A program made the translations under genes and the position numbers. The notes under the pieces are model-generated. The model saw only the letters and a program-made list of their open reading frames with translations. It was not told where the DNA came from and made no database searches. This document shows positions 1 to 10,100 of a DNA stretch of 44,900 bases, piece after piece (the first letter of the stretch is position 1; every line of letters starts with the position of its first letter). This stretch comes from Saprospiraceae bacterium. GTDB taxonomy: Bacteria > Bacteroidota > Bacteroidia > Chitinophagales > Saprospiraceae. The DNA lies in the NCBI GenBank assembly GCA_020629615.1, contig JAHDCZ010000012.1:6219-51118 (forward strand). The letters run 5' to 3'.

Positions 1-2371
1 TGTCATCGTCCGGATCAGACGGAGTGCCATTATCATTACATACTACATTAGAAAACACAGCCATAATATCGCATTCATCCGAACATGTTGCCGGAGCATT
101 CACCGTTACCGTCGCCGTACAAGATGGATCATCTACATCAGTAATCGTAAAACTCAAATTACCACCTACAATATTATAAGGTCCAAAACTTGTCAGCACC
201 CCATAACTTCCTGTCGTATTATTGGGATCGTTGGCACTCCAACTTGTCCCTGTGTTACTCCCAGTCACCGTCACATCGAAAGTGTATGTATCATCACTCG
301 GATCTGTCGGCGTACCATTATTGTTGCATTGTACATTCACAGCACTCGCCATGATCATACATTCATCCGAACAGGTCATTGGCGCACTTACATCTATCAT
401 CGCCGTACATGACGAATCATCAACATCCGTAATCGTAAAACTCAAATTACCATCCGATATATCATATGGACCAAAGCTCGTTACTACACCATAATTTCCA
501 CTCGTATTATTTGGATCATTCGCTGTCCAACTCGCGCCTGTGTTACTTCCCGTTACCGTCACATCAAAACTAAACGTGTCATCACTCGGATCACTCGGTG
601 TCCCATTATCGTTGCACTGTACATTCACAGCACTCGCCATAATCATACATTCATCCGAACAGGTCCCGGGGGCCGTTACTGTCACCGGAGTCGTACAAGA
701 AGCATCGTTATTATCCGTTATCGTGAAATTCAAATTGCCATCCGCTATATTGTAAGGGCCGAAGCTCGTCACCACACCATAGTTTCCTGTCGTCCCATTC
801 GCATCATTCGCATTCCAACCCGTACCCGTATTACTCCCCGTTACCGTCACATCAAAAAAGAATACATCATCACTCTGATCCGTTGGCGTACCATTATCAT
901 CACACACTATATTCGCTGCACTTGCCATGATATCACAGTCATCCGAACACGTCATGGGTGCACTGACATCTATCATCGTCGTACACGTCGGATCATCAAC
1001 ATCCGTAATCGTAAAACTTAAATCCCCATCCGTTATATCATAAGGGCCAAAACTGACACTCACTCCATACAGTCCTGTCGTGTTGTTTGGATCATCTGCC
1101 GTCCAACTCGCGCCAATATTCGAGCCCGTCACCACTACATCAAAGCTGAACGTATCATCGCTCGGATCACTTGGCGTACCGCCATCGTTGCATAAGATAT
1201 TACTCACCACTCCCGCTATACTACAGGTTCCTGAACAGGTATTTGGGGGTGTCACCATAATCATTGTTGTACATGTTCCGTCCGCATCATCTGTTATCGT
1301 TATATTCATCGGACCATCTGCTATATTAAAGGGGCCAAATACTACCGCAACTCCATAACTGCCACTCTCTCCGTTTGGATCATCTGCACTCCAGCCTATT
1401 CCCGTGTTACTCCCGGTCACTGTTACACTAAACGTGTATGTATCATCGTCTGGATCACTCGGCGTCCCATTGTTATTACACACTGGAGAGCCAACACTTG
1501 CCATAATCACACATTCATCCGAACAAGTCATCGGTGCTGTTATATTCAACGGCGTTGTACACGTCGGATCATCAACATCCGTAATCGTAAAACTTAGATT
1601 ACCGTCCGCTATATCATAAGGGCCAAAGCTCGTTTCTACACCATAGCTCCCTGTTGTATTGTTTGGATCATTGGCCGTCCAACTCGCTCCTGTATTTGTA
1701 CCTGTCACCGTTACATCAAATGTAAAGGTATCATCACTTGGGTCACTTGGTGTCCCATTATCATTACATACGATATTTGCTTCTACCGCCATGATTGTAC
1801 AGGCATCCGAACAAGTCGGGGGCACTGTGATATTCACCATTACCGTACACGTCGGATCATCAACATCCGTAATCGTAAAACTTAGATTACCATCCGCTAT
1901 ATCATAAGGGCCAAAGCTCGTCACTACCCCATAGCTTTCTGTCGTATTGTTTGGATCGTTGGCCGTCCAACTCGTTCCTGTATTTGCTCCCGTTACCGTC
2001 ACATCAAAGGTATAGGTATCATCACTTGGGTCACTTGGTGTCCCATTGTCATTACATACGATATTCGCCTCTGCTGCCATAATCGTACAAGCGTCCGAAC
2101 AGGTCGGAGGCACTGTTACCATGATCGTCGTTTCACAAAATGAATTGTTCGCATCCGTAATCGTGATCGTTAAATTTCCATCTGATATATTATATGGACC
2201 AAAACTCGTCACCACGCCATAACTTCCTGTCGTATTATTTGGATCATCTGCTGTCCAAGACGATGCTGCATCCCCGCCAGTTACCGTCACTTCAAAGGTA
2301 TAGGTATCATCACTTGGATCACTTGATGTCCCATTATCGTTACACATCACATTGGTGAAACTTGCCATAAT
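1..2371 (-). repeat. Tandem 288-bp (96-residue) coding repeats, 8 full copies plus a partial ninth
   Basis: Read on the minus strand, units start at 2371, 2083, 1795, 1507, 1219, 931, 643, 355 and 67; the last is cut by the window edge. The conserved anchor (IMA at the start, CSD near the end) recurs at exactly 288 bases every time, with no indel across eight full copies. Each unit has four conserved cysteines near positions 10, 79, 91 and 95. It also has an acidic loop (CNDNGTPSDPSDD), a conserved SFGPYDI block and a second acidic turn (TITDVDDP). The length and strand pattern suggest an Ig-like beta sandwich. Calcium binding by the Asp/Asn loops and disulphides are inference. I do not recognise a named family. 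Confidence 0.93.
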
Positions 2372-4963
2372 GTTACTTACTGTCACTGTCACATCAGCCG
2401 TCGATTCACAATAACCCGAATCGTCCGTTACCGTCACCGTATAAGTCGTCGTCATCGTAGGACTTACATTCACCACTGGATTCGTTCCTAGACCATCGCT
2501 CCATTCATAAGTGCCTCCGCCCGTCGCCGTTAAAGTAGAACTCTGGCCTGGACATATTGTCATCGGGCTCGCTGTAGCTCCAGCCGTAGGGGGAGTACAA
2601 TTTATTCCATAGTATTCCATACATATATCTCCTAACGTATTTAGGAAACAAATCGGATCATCAATAATAAATTCTACACATAAGACATAAGTCCCATTTG
2701 GCGTTAAGCCCGAATATTCAGGATTGAAATCTGTACCTACATCGTTTGCTTCGTCTGTATCTGGAATTTCTGCCGCACCTGAACAATTCCCTGAAGCATG
2801 TAATTCAAAGGAATTAATTAAGGTAGGGAAACATGCAACTAAAGAGCCTTCCGCAGCAAGCGCTATCCCAAGAAATCCATTCGCATCCGCTTGCACTTCA
2901 AAGCAATTTGTAAATATCGGAGGATCAACAAAACTTCCAAATATGTCACAATCAGGTTGCCAACATGAATTAGGATTCGCTGTTCCTCCTCCTGCCCATG
3001 ATCTATCATCGTAGGTATCAACACTTCCCATTCCTGTATCCGTACATGGCATATCACATGTGCCACAACCAGTACTACCGCAAGATTCATAATCAAAATG
3101 AAAAGGTCCAGAAAAGTCGACACAATCATCACCGTTAGAATCTATATTCGTAAACGAACAAGAGGGTGCACAATTACCACAATCAAGGGTCACGGGTACA
3201 ACCCATATGTCTGAAACACCATAGGTCATTGACATCCCTTCATTATTAACATCCGTAAATGGATTTGTTGATATTAATTCTACAAAACAACCTCCTGTAT
3301 AACTGTTCTCATCTGTAAGATCCAGTCCTCCTGGATCACAGGTGAATATTGCATAAGCCAGTTCCGATGCAGTACATGACATATCCTGTGGTGCATTCGT
3401 TCCATCAAAATTATAATCCAATAATAAATCTTCACAACATAGAACGGTATAGTCTCCAGGTAATTCTTGCCCATTGGCCGGTGCAGTCACTCCTGTTATA
3501 TCATAGGTGCCCGCGTCTGCACTGCACGTAGGATCCGCAGTACAATCCAACCAAGAGGATCCCGAACCTCCCCAGGAAATATCAAATCCGATACTATTTG
3601 CCGTCCAATTATCTATAAAGAGAAAATACCCTTCTCCAGGTTGTACAATTAAGGGTGCAACAAAACCGTCACCATTAACATCTTCAGAAGTATCAGTAGC
3701 GCCGTTTCCTAAACCAGTATCAGGGCAAAAAGTGCAAGCAGCTCCAGCAAATGAACATCGAACAGGTGAACCCAAATTGTCACAATCCACATTAGGCCCA
3801 AAGAGAGCAAAATCATAATCTACAACCCCACTTCCCAATGGACTCAATGTAAATTCCAAAGTTTGATTTGCAGGAGCGGCATCATCAATTTCAAAATAAT
3901 ACCAAGCGGTCTGATGCTCTCCAAGCGCAATACATCCCGGATCATTAAGAGGACTTGCAAAATCATCCATTCCAGGACCCGAAGGTGTAAAAGCTACATT
4001 CGCATCACTGCAAATAACTGTAGCACCCGTACAATCGCTTTCAGGATCACCAGAACCAGAAGAATTGCCATAAACACAAATATCAAAATCAGGAAAACTC
4101 TCAGTAGAGCTAGACCAACTATGAACCCTTATGAAATAAGTATTGCCAATGGTTAATCCTACTGTTAAAATAAATTCTGTTGCAAATGCAGTTTCATCAT
4201 CTGAACAATATTCAGAAATGAGAGATCCACAAGTGCCACTGAACAATTCGACTACACCATCAAAATCAGAAAACAATTCGATAACTGGATTATTAGAAGT
4301 AGCTTGAAAACTAAACCATACATCATCATTTGAGGTTCCAGCACAACTACTTATACCCGAATCTGTCGCTCCTAATATATCCGAAGAAATAAAAGAACAG
4401 GTTGATGTTTGAGTTAAAGATATGGCCCCATTACAATCATCATTTATCGGACCACTGGAATTTCCTGACTCATAAATGCATATATCAAAAGTTCCTCCAC
4501 CTGTAGAATATTCAAAAATTTGGATATAATAATAATCCCATGTCGTATCGTCCCAAATAAAAGTTATTGTCTCTGTACCATTCGCAGCAGTATCATCCGA
4601 ACAATCTATTTCTCCATTCGATGTGCAAGTCAAACCAATAACTCCAACCACTGAAATCACGGGGTCCATTCCCGAAGTACCCGTCACTTCAACGGTATAT
4701 TCTGTCCCATTCACACCTCCTAAAATCCAATACCATCCTTCATCATCTTCATCTCCGCCTATAGCACATGAAGCCGTAAATTCTGGATCATCCGAGAATC
4801 CAATTGTTGAACCTGACGTTGTAACACAAGAACTACCGACGGATATTGAAGTCGCTGTACAAAAACTATCCCCTTGAGCTGAAGAGTTGATGATTATCAA
4901 AACGAAAAAAAACAAGGTTAAGACTTGTTTATTAAAAATTACGTTTTTCGTGTCATCAAACAT
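1..4963 (-). CDS. Giant secreted repeat protein, 3' end beyond window
   Basis: The frame is open from the ATG at 4963 to the left edge: at least 1654 codons with no stop. Residues 1-30 look like a signal peptide: a charged start, the core LTLFFFVLIII, and likely cleavage near SSAQ. Residues about 30-290 hold two beta-rich modules resembling bacterial pre-peptidase C-terminal (PPC) domains (DDVWFSF and YFIRVHS blocks). Further Cys- and Asp-rich modules run to about 785. An Ig/PKD-like module (TICPGQSSTLTATGGG) spans about 788-864. From residue 865 on, the protein consists of 96-residue repeats to the edge. The architecture is typical of T9SS-exported adhesins of Bacteroidota. The C-terminus, where a sorting domain would sit, is not visible, so the export route is inferred. 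Codon use changes at about residue 790. The gene has its own upstream gap, separated from the next gene by a terminator. Confidence 0.88.
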   Translation of the reverse strand, partial: MFDDTKNVIFNKQVLTLFFFVLIIINSSAQGDSFCTATSISVGSSCVTTSGSTIGFSDDPEFTASCAIGGDEDDEGWYWILGGVNGTEYTVEVTGTSGMDPVISVVGVIGLTCTSNGEIDCSDDTAANGTETITFIWDDTTWDYYYIQIFEYSTGGGTFDICIYESGNSSGPINDDCNGAISLTQTSTCSFISSDILGATDSGISSCAGTSNDDVWFSFQATSNNPVIELFSDFDGVVELFSGTCGSLISEYCSDDETAFATEFILTVGLTIGNTYFIRVHSWSSSTESFPDFDICVYGNSSGSGDPESDCTGATVICSDANVAFTPSGPGMDDFASPLNDPGCIALGEHQTAWYYFEIDDAAPANQTLEFTLSPLGSGVVDYDFALFGPNVDCDNLGSPVRCSFAGAACTFCPDTGLGNGATDTSEDVNGDGFVAPLIVQPGEGYFLFIDNWTANSIGFDISWGGSGSSWLDCTADPTCSADAGTYDITGVTAPANGQELPGDYTVLCCEDLLLDYNFDGTNAPQDMSCTASELAYAIFTCDPGGLDLTDENSYTGGCFVELISTNPFTDVNNEGMSMTYGVSDIWVVPVTLDCGNCAPSCSFTNIDSNGDDCVDFSGPFHFDYESCGSTGCGTCDMPCTDTGMGSVDTYDDRSWAGGGTANPNSCWQPDCDIFGSFVDPPIFTNCFEVQADANGFLGIALAAEGSLVACFPTLINSFELHASGNCSGAAEIPDTDEANDVGTDFNPEYSGLTPNGTYVLCVEFIIDDPICFLNTLGDICMEYYGINCTPPTAGATASPMTICPGQSSTLTATGGGTYEWSDGLGTNPVVNVSPTMTTTYTVTVTDDSGYCESTADVTVTVSNIMASFTNVMCNDNGTSSDPSDDTYTFEVTVTGGDAASSWTADDPNNTTGSYGVVTSFGPYNISDGNLTITITDANNSFCETTIMVTVPPTCSDACTIMAAEANIVCNDNGTPSDPSDDTYTFDVTVTGANTGTSWTANDPNNTTESYGVVTSFGPYDIADGNLSFTITDVDDPTCTVMVNITVPPTCSDACTIMAVEANIVCNDNGTPSDPSDDTFTFDVTVTGTNTGASWTANDPNNTTGSYGVETSFGPYDIADGNLSFTITDVDDPTCTTPLNITAPMTCSDECVIMASVGSPVCNNNGTPSDPDDDTYTFSVTVTGSNTGIGWSADDPNGESGSYGVAVVFGPFNIADGPMNITITDDADGTCTTMIMVTPPNTCSGTCSIAGVVSNILCNDGGTPSDPSDDTFSFDVVVTGSNIGASWTADDPNNTTGLYGVSVSFGPYDITDGDLSFTITDVDDPTCTTMIDVSAPMTCSDDCDIMASAANIVCDDNGTPTDQSDDVFFFDVTVTGSNTGTGWNANDANGTTGNYGVVTSFGPYNIADGNLNFTITDNNDASCTTPVTVTAPGTCSDECMIMASAVNVQCNDNGTPSDPSDDTFSFDVTVTGSNTGASWTANDPNNTSGNYGVVTSFGPYDISDGNLSFTITDVDDSSCTAMIDVSAPMTCSDECMIMASAVNVQCNNNGTPTDPSDDTYTFDVTVTGSNTGTSWSANDPNNTTGSYGVLTSFGPYNIVGGNLSFTITDVDDPSCTATVTVNAPATCSDECDIMAVFSNVVCNDNGTPSDPDDD

Positions 4964-5029
4964 TGTTTTAAGGAATATAATTTCTTTAAAATCGGTCACT
5001 TTAAGATTTGTCATATTTGGTTCTTTGAA

Positions 5030-5042
5030 TTCGCCGAAAGGC
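5030..5042. repeat. Dispersed short repeat, variant copy (TTCGCCGAAAGGC)
   Basis: This differs from the copy at 37663-37679 only by G/C swaps at two positions and, like it, is followed by an A run. It lies in the gap upstream of the repeat-protein gene. See the finding on the GGCTTTCGCCGAA word. Function is unknown. Confidence 0.55.
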
Positions 5043-5235
5043 AAAAAGTAAATCGCAAAAACAGGAGAAACCCAAAATATTGTTTAGCTAAGGACTTAGA
5101 GAAAAAAGCTAGTATGTCTTTGTTTCAAATCGCGGTTTTAATACAAAACTCTTATGAAACCCCAAGATTTCGAGGGTGATAATATTAAAGACGCCCTCTA
5201 ATTTTCCAGAATTATTCTGTACAAAGCGAGAAAAA

Positions 5236-5271
5236 AAAGAGCCCTGTAGTTGTAATTTTACAGGGCTCTTT
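5236..5271 (-). terminator. Rho-independent terminator
   Basis: A 13-bp perfect stem (5236-5248 with 5259-5271, core AGAGCCCTGTA) encloses a 10-base loop. On the minus strand it is followed by a run of T (A run at 5231-5238). It lies 20 bases beyond the stop codon of the 610-residue T9SS protein and should end that transcript before the next gene. Confidence 0.88.
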
Positions 5272-5290
5272 GAGTGAATATATTGCGTAT

Positions 5291-7123
5291 TTAATCTATA
5301 CGAATTAATCTAGTAACAGCCTTTTCTTTTCCATTGCCATTATTGATTTTCAAGGTATACACCCCTGGAGTCAGAATTGACATATCCAATGTCATTTTAT
5401 TTTTAAATAAGCCTCGATACACAAGTTTACCTTGCGTATTGTACAAACTAACATGATGATCAATTAAATCAATATTTGAATCTAAATTGACAACACTTCT
5501 TGTAGGATTCGGATAAGCTTCTAACTTGAATTGATCGTGATTATCAAATCGAACCGACTTAATTTCAGTTAAAAACCCATTTCCATCATAATCAATTTGG
5601 TTCAATCGATAATAATTTATTCCTAACAAGATATTATTGTCAACAAACTCATAATTGTTTACATCGAAAGTTGTCCCTGCTCCGTTGACTCGACCAATAC
5701 TTGTAAAATTGATCCCATCAGCACTTCGTTGAACATCAAAATAGTCATTATTGATTTCTTGCTCCGTGATCCATACCAATCTAGCATTTCGTCCCATTTT
5801 ATAAACCTCGAATGACGTAAAGACAACCGGTAAAGCAAAGTTCTGATCTATAATAGAACCGCCAGAATGTAAGTCATATGTTACCCCATTGATTACCGTA
5901 CCTTCTTCAAAAGTATTATAGGTCGTTGCATTAATTTCAAGTACAACTCCAGGAATTACATTGGGAATTGTATAGTTTCCACTACCATCTGTAGTTATCG
6001 GATATTCCACATCAGTTGTCATATCACAAACTGTCGGGTTATTACAATATGTCACAACTATTATGTCCATAACGTTCGCTGCCGGGTTAGTACCATTGGT
6101 ACCGTCATTATTGTTGTATAGGGTTCCGGAAATTGTAGCATATTGAAATAATCCAGCATCGACATCCGATTCAGAAAGATTACCGCTGTTTAATGTAATC
6201 CCTGGAACGGTTCCTCCTCCTGCACCACTCGTAGCATCACTATCATCTGTATCCGCTCCAACATCTTGAGAAGTAAATTCGTCATAAACAGTAGTTCCAT
6301 CATTCATTCCAAACTCAACTTGATAATTACTATAGGCCAAGCCGTCAAAACAATACGTTCCATCTGTCAATGTTGTCGCAATCCGTGACGGTCCATCGTC
6401 AGTATTATTACAAACGCCATCAGGACCACAATCCAACAAGGTGACCGGTATTCCACTTATCACAACATCTGATCCTGTACCATCTCCAGCTTGATTACCT
6501 TGCGTTCCATCAGCGAAGTTATCAAGAAAAGTTAATCCTTTCACGCTACATCTCTGACTTACTCCTAGATTAGATTGTTGCGAGTCATCGGCAATCTGAT
6601 TCGCAAAAGCAGCTGGACATCCACCTAAAAAACTAGGCACGATGACAACATTGGCATTTGATAAAATAGCTGTACAACTATTTTCAATCATACCGGTAAC
6701 TGTAATTTCTACAGAACCTTGTGGTAAAATTGGATTCAAAGGATCAGAAATATCATAAGTAATATCCACACTATTTGTTCCTCTAAAACAATTATTAACT
6801 GGATCCCAGGTCCAATTGAACATTGGACCATTTATATCCGCCAATCCATTCACTGCTGTATATCTTGGTGGGTCTACTGCATCCATACAAATTAAAATTT
6901 GCCAGCTTCCAATTGGAGCTGTAGCTACTCCGTCACTAGATATCATTGCCCAATCGACAGTTACAAATGTTGTTTCGTTTTCAGCAACACAAGGAACGTC
7001 AAAGTTCATTCCAGTAATTTGAGGATTAGCATCATCTGTTATACAAGGTGCTTGTCCTAATAAGTTCTGATTCAAACATCCTAGAAATAAAAGGATACAC
7101 ACTATTTCGAATATATTTTTCAT
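5291..7123 (-). CDS. Secreted protein with SdrD B-like domain and T9SS type A sorting domain
   Basis: The 610-residue reading starts at the ATG at 7123, which gives a clean signal peptide (MKNIFEIVCILLFLGCLNQN, cleavage near LLGQ). The open frame extends upstream to 7180, but that would overlap the end of the previous gene and bury the signal. Residues about 190-340 resemble an SdrD B-like (Cna B type) module: a KGLTFLDNFADGTQ start, Asp-rich loops and a DDGPSRIATTLTDGTYCF block. A further carboxypeptidase-like beta module follows. The C-terminal 75 residues match the T9SS type A pattern: AYPNPT, a central LYNTQGKLVYRG strand, LTPGVYTLKI, and a basic tail. The protein should be exported across the outer membrane and anchored or released at the surface. 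It starts 28 bases after the stop of the 2264-residue protein, so the two are probably co-transcribed. A terminator follows. Confidence 0.88.
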   Translation of the reverse strand: MKNIFEIVCILLFLGCLNQNLLGQAPCITDDANPQITGMNFDVPCVAENETTFVTVDWAMISSDGVATAPIGSWQILICMDAVDPPRYTAVNGLADINGPMFNWTWDPVNNCFRGTNSVDITYDISDPLNPILPQGSVEITVTGMIENSCTAILSNANVVIVPSFLGGCPAAFANQIADDSQQSNLGVSQRCSVKGLTFLDNFADGTQGNQAGDGTGSDVVISGIPVTLLDCGPDGVCNNTDDGPSRIATTLTDGTYCFDGLAYSNYQVEFGMNDGTTVYDEFTSQDVGADTDDSDATSGAGGGTVPGITLNSGNLSESDVDAGLFQYATISGTLYNNNDGTNGTNPAANVMDIIVVTYCNNPTVCDMTTDVEYPITTDGSGNYTIPNVIPGVVLEINATTYNTFEEGTVINGVTYDLHSGGSIIDQNFALPVVFTSFEVYKMGRNARLVWITEQEINNDYFDVQRSADGINFTSIGRVNGAGTTFDVNNYEFVDNNILLGINYYRLNQIDYDGNGFLTEIKSVRFDNHDQFKLEAYPNPTRSVVNLDSNIDLIDHHVSLYNTQGKLVYRGLFKNKMTLDMSILTPGVYTLKINNGNGKEKAVTRLIRID

Positions 7124-7151
7124 TTTTTTGAATTTATTTTGAAACAAACTA

Positions 7152-10100
7152 TTAGTTAATAATGAATTGACCTTGTGCAAAATTATTCAGTTCAATGACG
7201 TCAAATGCAGTAAATGATTGTATCTGTGCAGTCGTTCCTCCCGTTGAACCAACAATACCAACTGCTTCGAACGACAAACCAATCAAACTTTGAGATCCTT
7301 TTAGAATCTTTTTTCCCGCTTTTAATTGGCAAACGACTTGTGAACCGACCTGGGTGAAATTCCAATCAGCGTTATTCACAGGAATACCACCAAACACGTT
7401 TGCTGTGGTCATTGCTCCACTTACCGTTGATGTAAATGCAGATGTCCCTGGTAATGTAATTGTAAATACAATTTGACCTTCAGAATCTCCTAATCCTATA
7501 TTGTCAATTACGTATATGCCATCACGAGTTTGACCCACTGTAAAAGAAGTTCCATCAATTACGAATTGAGGCGTATATTCTGGTGTAGCAGGAGGAGCTA
7601 GGATGGTAATATAAACAGTTGCCATAGTACATTCCTGAGGTGAACCATCATCACATGTTTCATAAACAAATTGATCATTACCAACAAAATCTTCGTTTGG
7701 AACATATATATAAGACCCATCACTAGCTAAGGTCACTGTTCCATTTGTTGGACCAACCACTGGAGTTGAATTAACAAACTGATTATCACCTTCTGGATCA
7801 AAATCATTTGTAGAAACATTACCAACGATGTTCTCATTAACTGGTCCGATACCTGAATCGTCAAATGCCGACGTAAAATTCCCATCATTTGGCAATACAT
7901 CAATAACTACTGTTGTAATATCACATAATGGGGGTGTACCATTATCACAAATTTCATAATCAAAAGTAACAGACCCAATAAAATCAGTAGGTGGTGTATA
8001 ATTATATGTACCATCTGAGTTAATAATCAAGGTTCCAACAGCAGGCGTTACGATCGGTGTAATTGTGACCGTTAAAGGATCTCCATCTGGATCCGAATCA
8101 TTGGCAATCAAGGAACCTGATATCGGAGTGTTCACTTCTGTTTGACCATAATCTGGGTTAGCTATTGGCCCATCATTTCCTAATGTTGGTGATGGAATCA
8201 CCTCAATGTAAACTGTAGCGATATCACAGGCCATTGGAGAATGAGAATCACAGGTCTCATATTCAAAACTATCTTCTCCAAAGAATCCAGCTGTTGGAGT
8301 ATAAGTATATGTACCATCTGAATTAAGAACAACCGAACCATTTGCAGGATTTGTAACGGGTGTGGTATTCACCGTTTGCGTTTCAGATTCAGCATCATAG
8401 TCATTGATTGAAACATCTCCTGAAACAGCGACATCTTGAACTGTATGATTGTAATCGTTTACTGCTAATGTAGTATTTGGTTTCTCAGGTAATACTGTTA
8501 TGTAAACAGTTGCTTCATCACAAACCATTGGTGAACCATTATCACAAATCTCGTATCTAAATACATCATTTCCTACAAATCCAGTTGTTGGGGTATATTC
8601 ATAGGTTCCATCCGCATTAATAGTAACGGTACCATTTGTAGGATTTGCAGTTGGTATTGTATTTATGGTTTGATCATCTCCTTCAGGATCAAAATCATTC
8701 GCAACAAGATCACCTGAAATCACTTCATCCATTAATCCAATTCCAGAATCATCGGAGGCTCCTGTGGTATTTCCATTATCTGGTACAACATCAATTGTTA
8801 CCGTGGTAACATCACACAAAGATGGAGATCCATCATCGCATACTTCGTATTCAAAAGTATCTGTTCCAACGAATCCACCGTTTGGTGTATAATCATATGT
8901 TCCGTCTGGATTGATCGTCAAGGTACCATTTGATGGAGTAGTAGTTGGAGTCGTATTAATTATCAAATTCTGACCATCTGGATCACTATCATTACTAATT
9001 AAACTTCCAGAAATCGGAGTATCCACTTCAGTTAATCCGTAATCAGGATTGGCTATCGGAGGATTATTAGCGATTGTGGGATCTGGAATGATCTCAATAT
9101 AAACAGTTACATCCTCACAAGCCGGAGGAACAATATCATCACAAACTTGATAAACAAAACTATCCTCTCCTGTTGATCCTGCTGTTGGCGTATAAGTATA
9201 CGAACCATCACCATTAAGGACTAGCATACCATTGGTCGGTCCTGTTACAGGAGTTGTATTCACTGTTTGTGGATCTCCTTGAGGGTCATAATCATTATTT
9301 AAAACATTTCCAGTTACTGCTGTTCCTTCCGAAGTATGTATATAGTCTTGCACCCCAATAGTTGTATTTGGACAGGCTGCAATCATTACTGTCACTGGAG
9401 TACCTCCTTCGCAAGATGTTTCATTTGAATCTTGAATATCCACTGATATAGATGAAGCGATTGTTGGACCGCTTACAGTTCCATCTATTAAAAGCCCAAT
9501 ACCATTTCCCACTCCAGTAACTGTACCTAAAATATCACCAGTTGTAATCCCTAAATCCGTATTGTCCGCAGTAGCTACAATTTGATAGTCTCCGCTTCCA
9601 TCTGTCGCATCAAAAGATAATGAAAATGTTGCATTATTACCATCACACGTATTCTCTGCTGTAACAGCAAGGTTGCTTATTGAACAAGTCACTGGATCGC
9701 AATTTAGATCTGGAACTCCTCCAGCATCAGCTAAGGCTGCTGTAGAATATGGTCCTTTGAAACTAATGTCACATATTTTGACTTCCGCCCATTCCGCATA
9801 CCTAGGATCTGAAGGATCTATAAATACACGAACAAAGTAATAATCCTTCATTGAAGCAGAACCAGGACCATTCATATCATGGTAGACTCTTCTTACTCCC
9901 GAGCCAATCGCAGAATTGGCTGTTTCAGAAGAAGCATCATTATCAGGATCAATATCCCCTAAGGTATCATTGCCATCACAACCATTAATCCCTGTAGTCG
10001 TTGAACTAATGGTCACCTCGGATTCTAAAACTACTGATGAACAAGGATGGTCATAATCCATAGCTCCACCTTCAAGTGCTCCATCTACTCCTGTCGTTCC

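Larger units (their letters stand above)
4964..5290. other. Intergenic gap between two surface-protein genes
   Basis: These 327 bases carry no convincing gene. They contain the minus-strand terminator at 5236-5271 and one copy of the dispersed TTCGCCGAAAGGC word at 5030-5042. The promoter of the repeat-protein gene should lie here. I searched the minus strand for the Bacteroidota TAnnTTTG element and found no clean match. The plus-strand open frame from a TTG at 4925 into this gap has no family resemblance and was not called. Confidence 0.6.

Noticed and set aside
222-1907. Series of plus-strand open frames of 70-92 codons
   Set aside because: They recur with the 288-bp repeat and lie antisense to the long continuous minus-strand frame. 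They reflect repeat periodicity and codon bias, not separate genes.
1-2371. Regularly spaced repeats considered as a CRISPR-like or non-coding array
   Set aside because: The period of 288 bases equals 96 codons, the frame stays open throughout, and variation is that of a protein domain. There are no short identical repeats with unique spacers.
3280-4156. Overlapping short ORFs on both strands within the repeat-protein N-terminus
   Set aside because: All lie out of frame within the continuous minus-strand coding sequence, which has signal peptide and domain structure.
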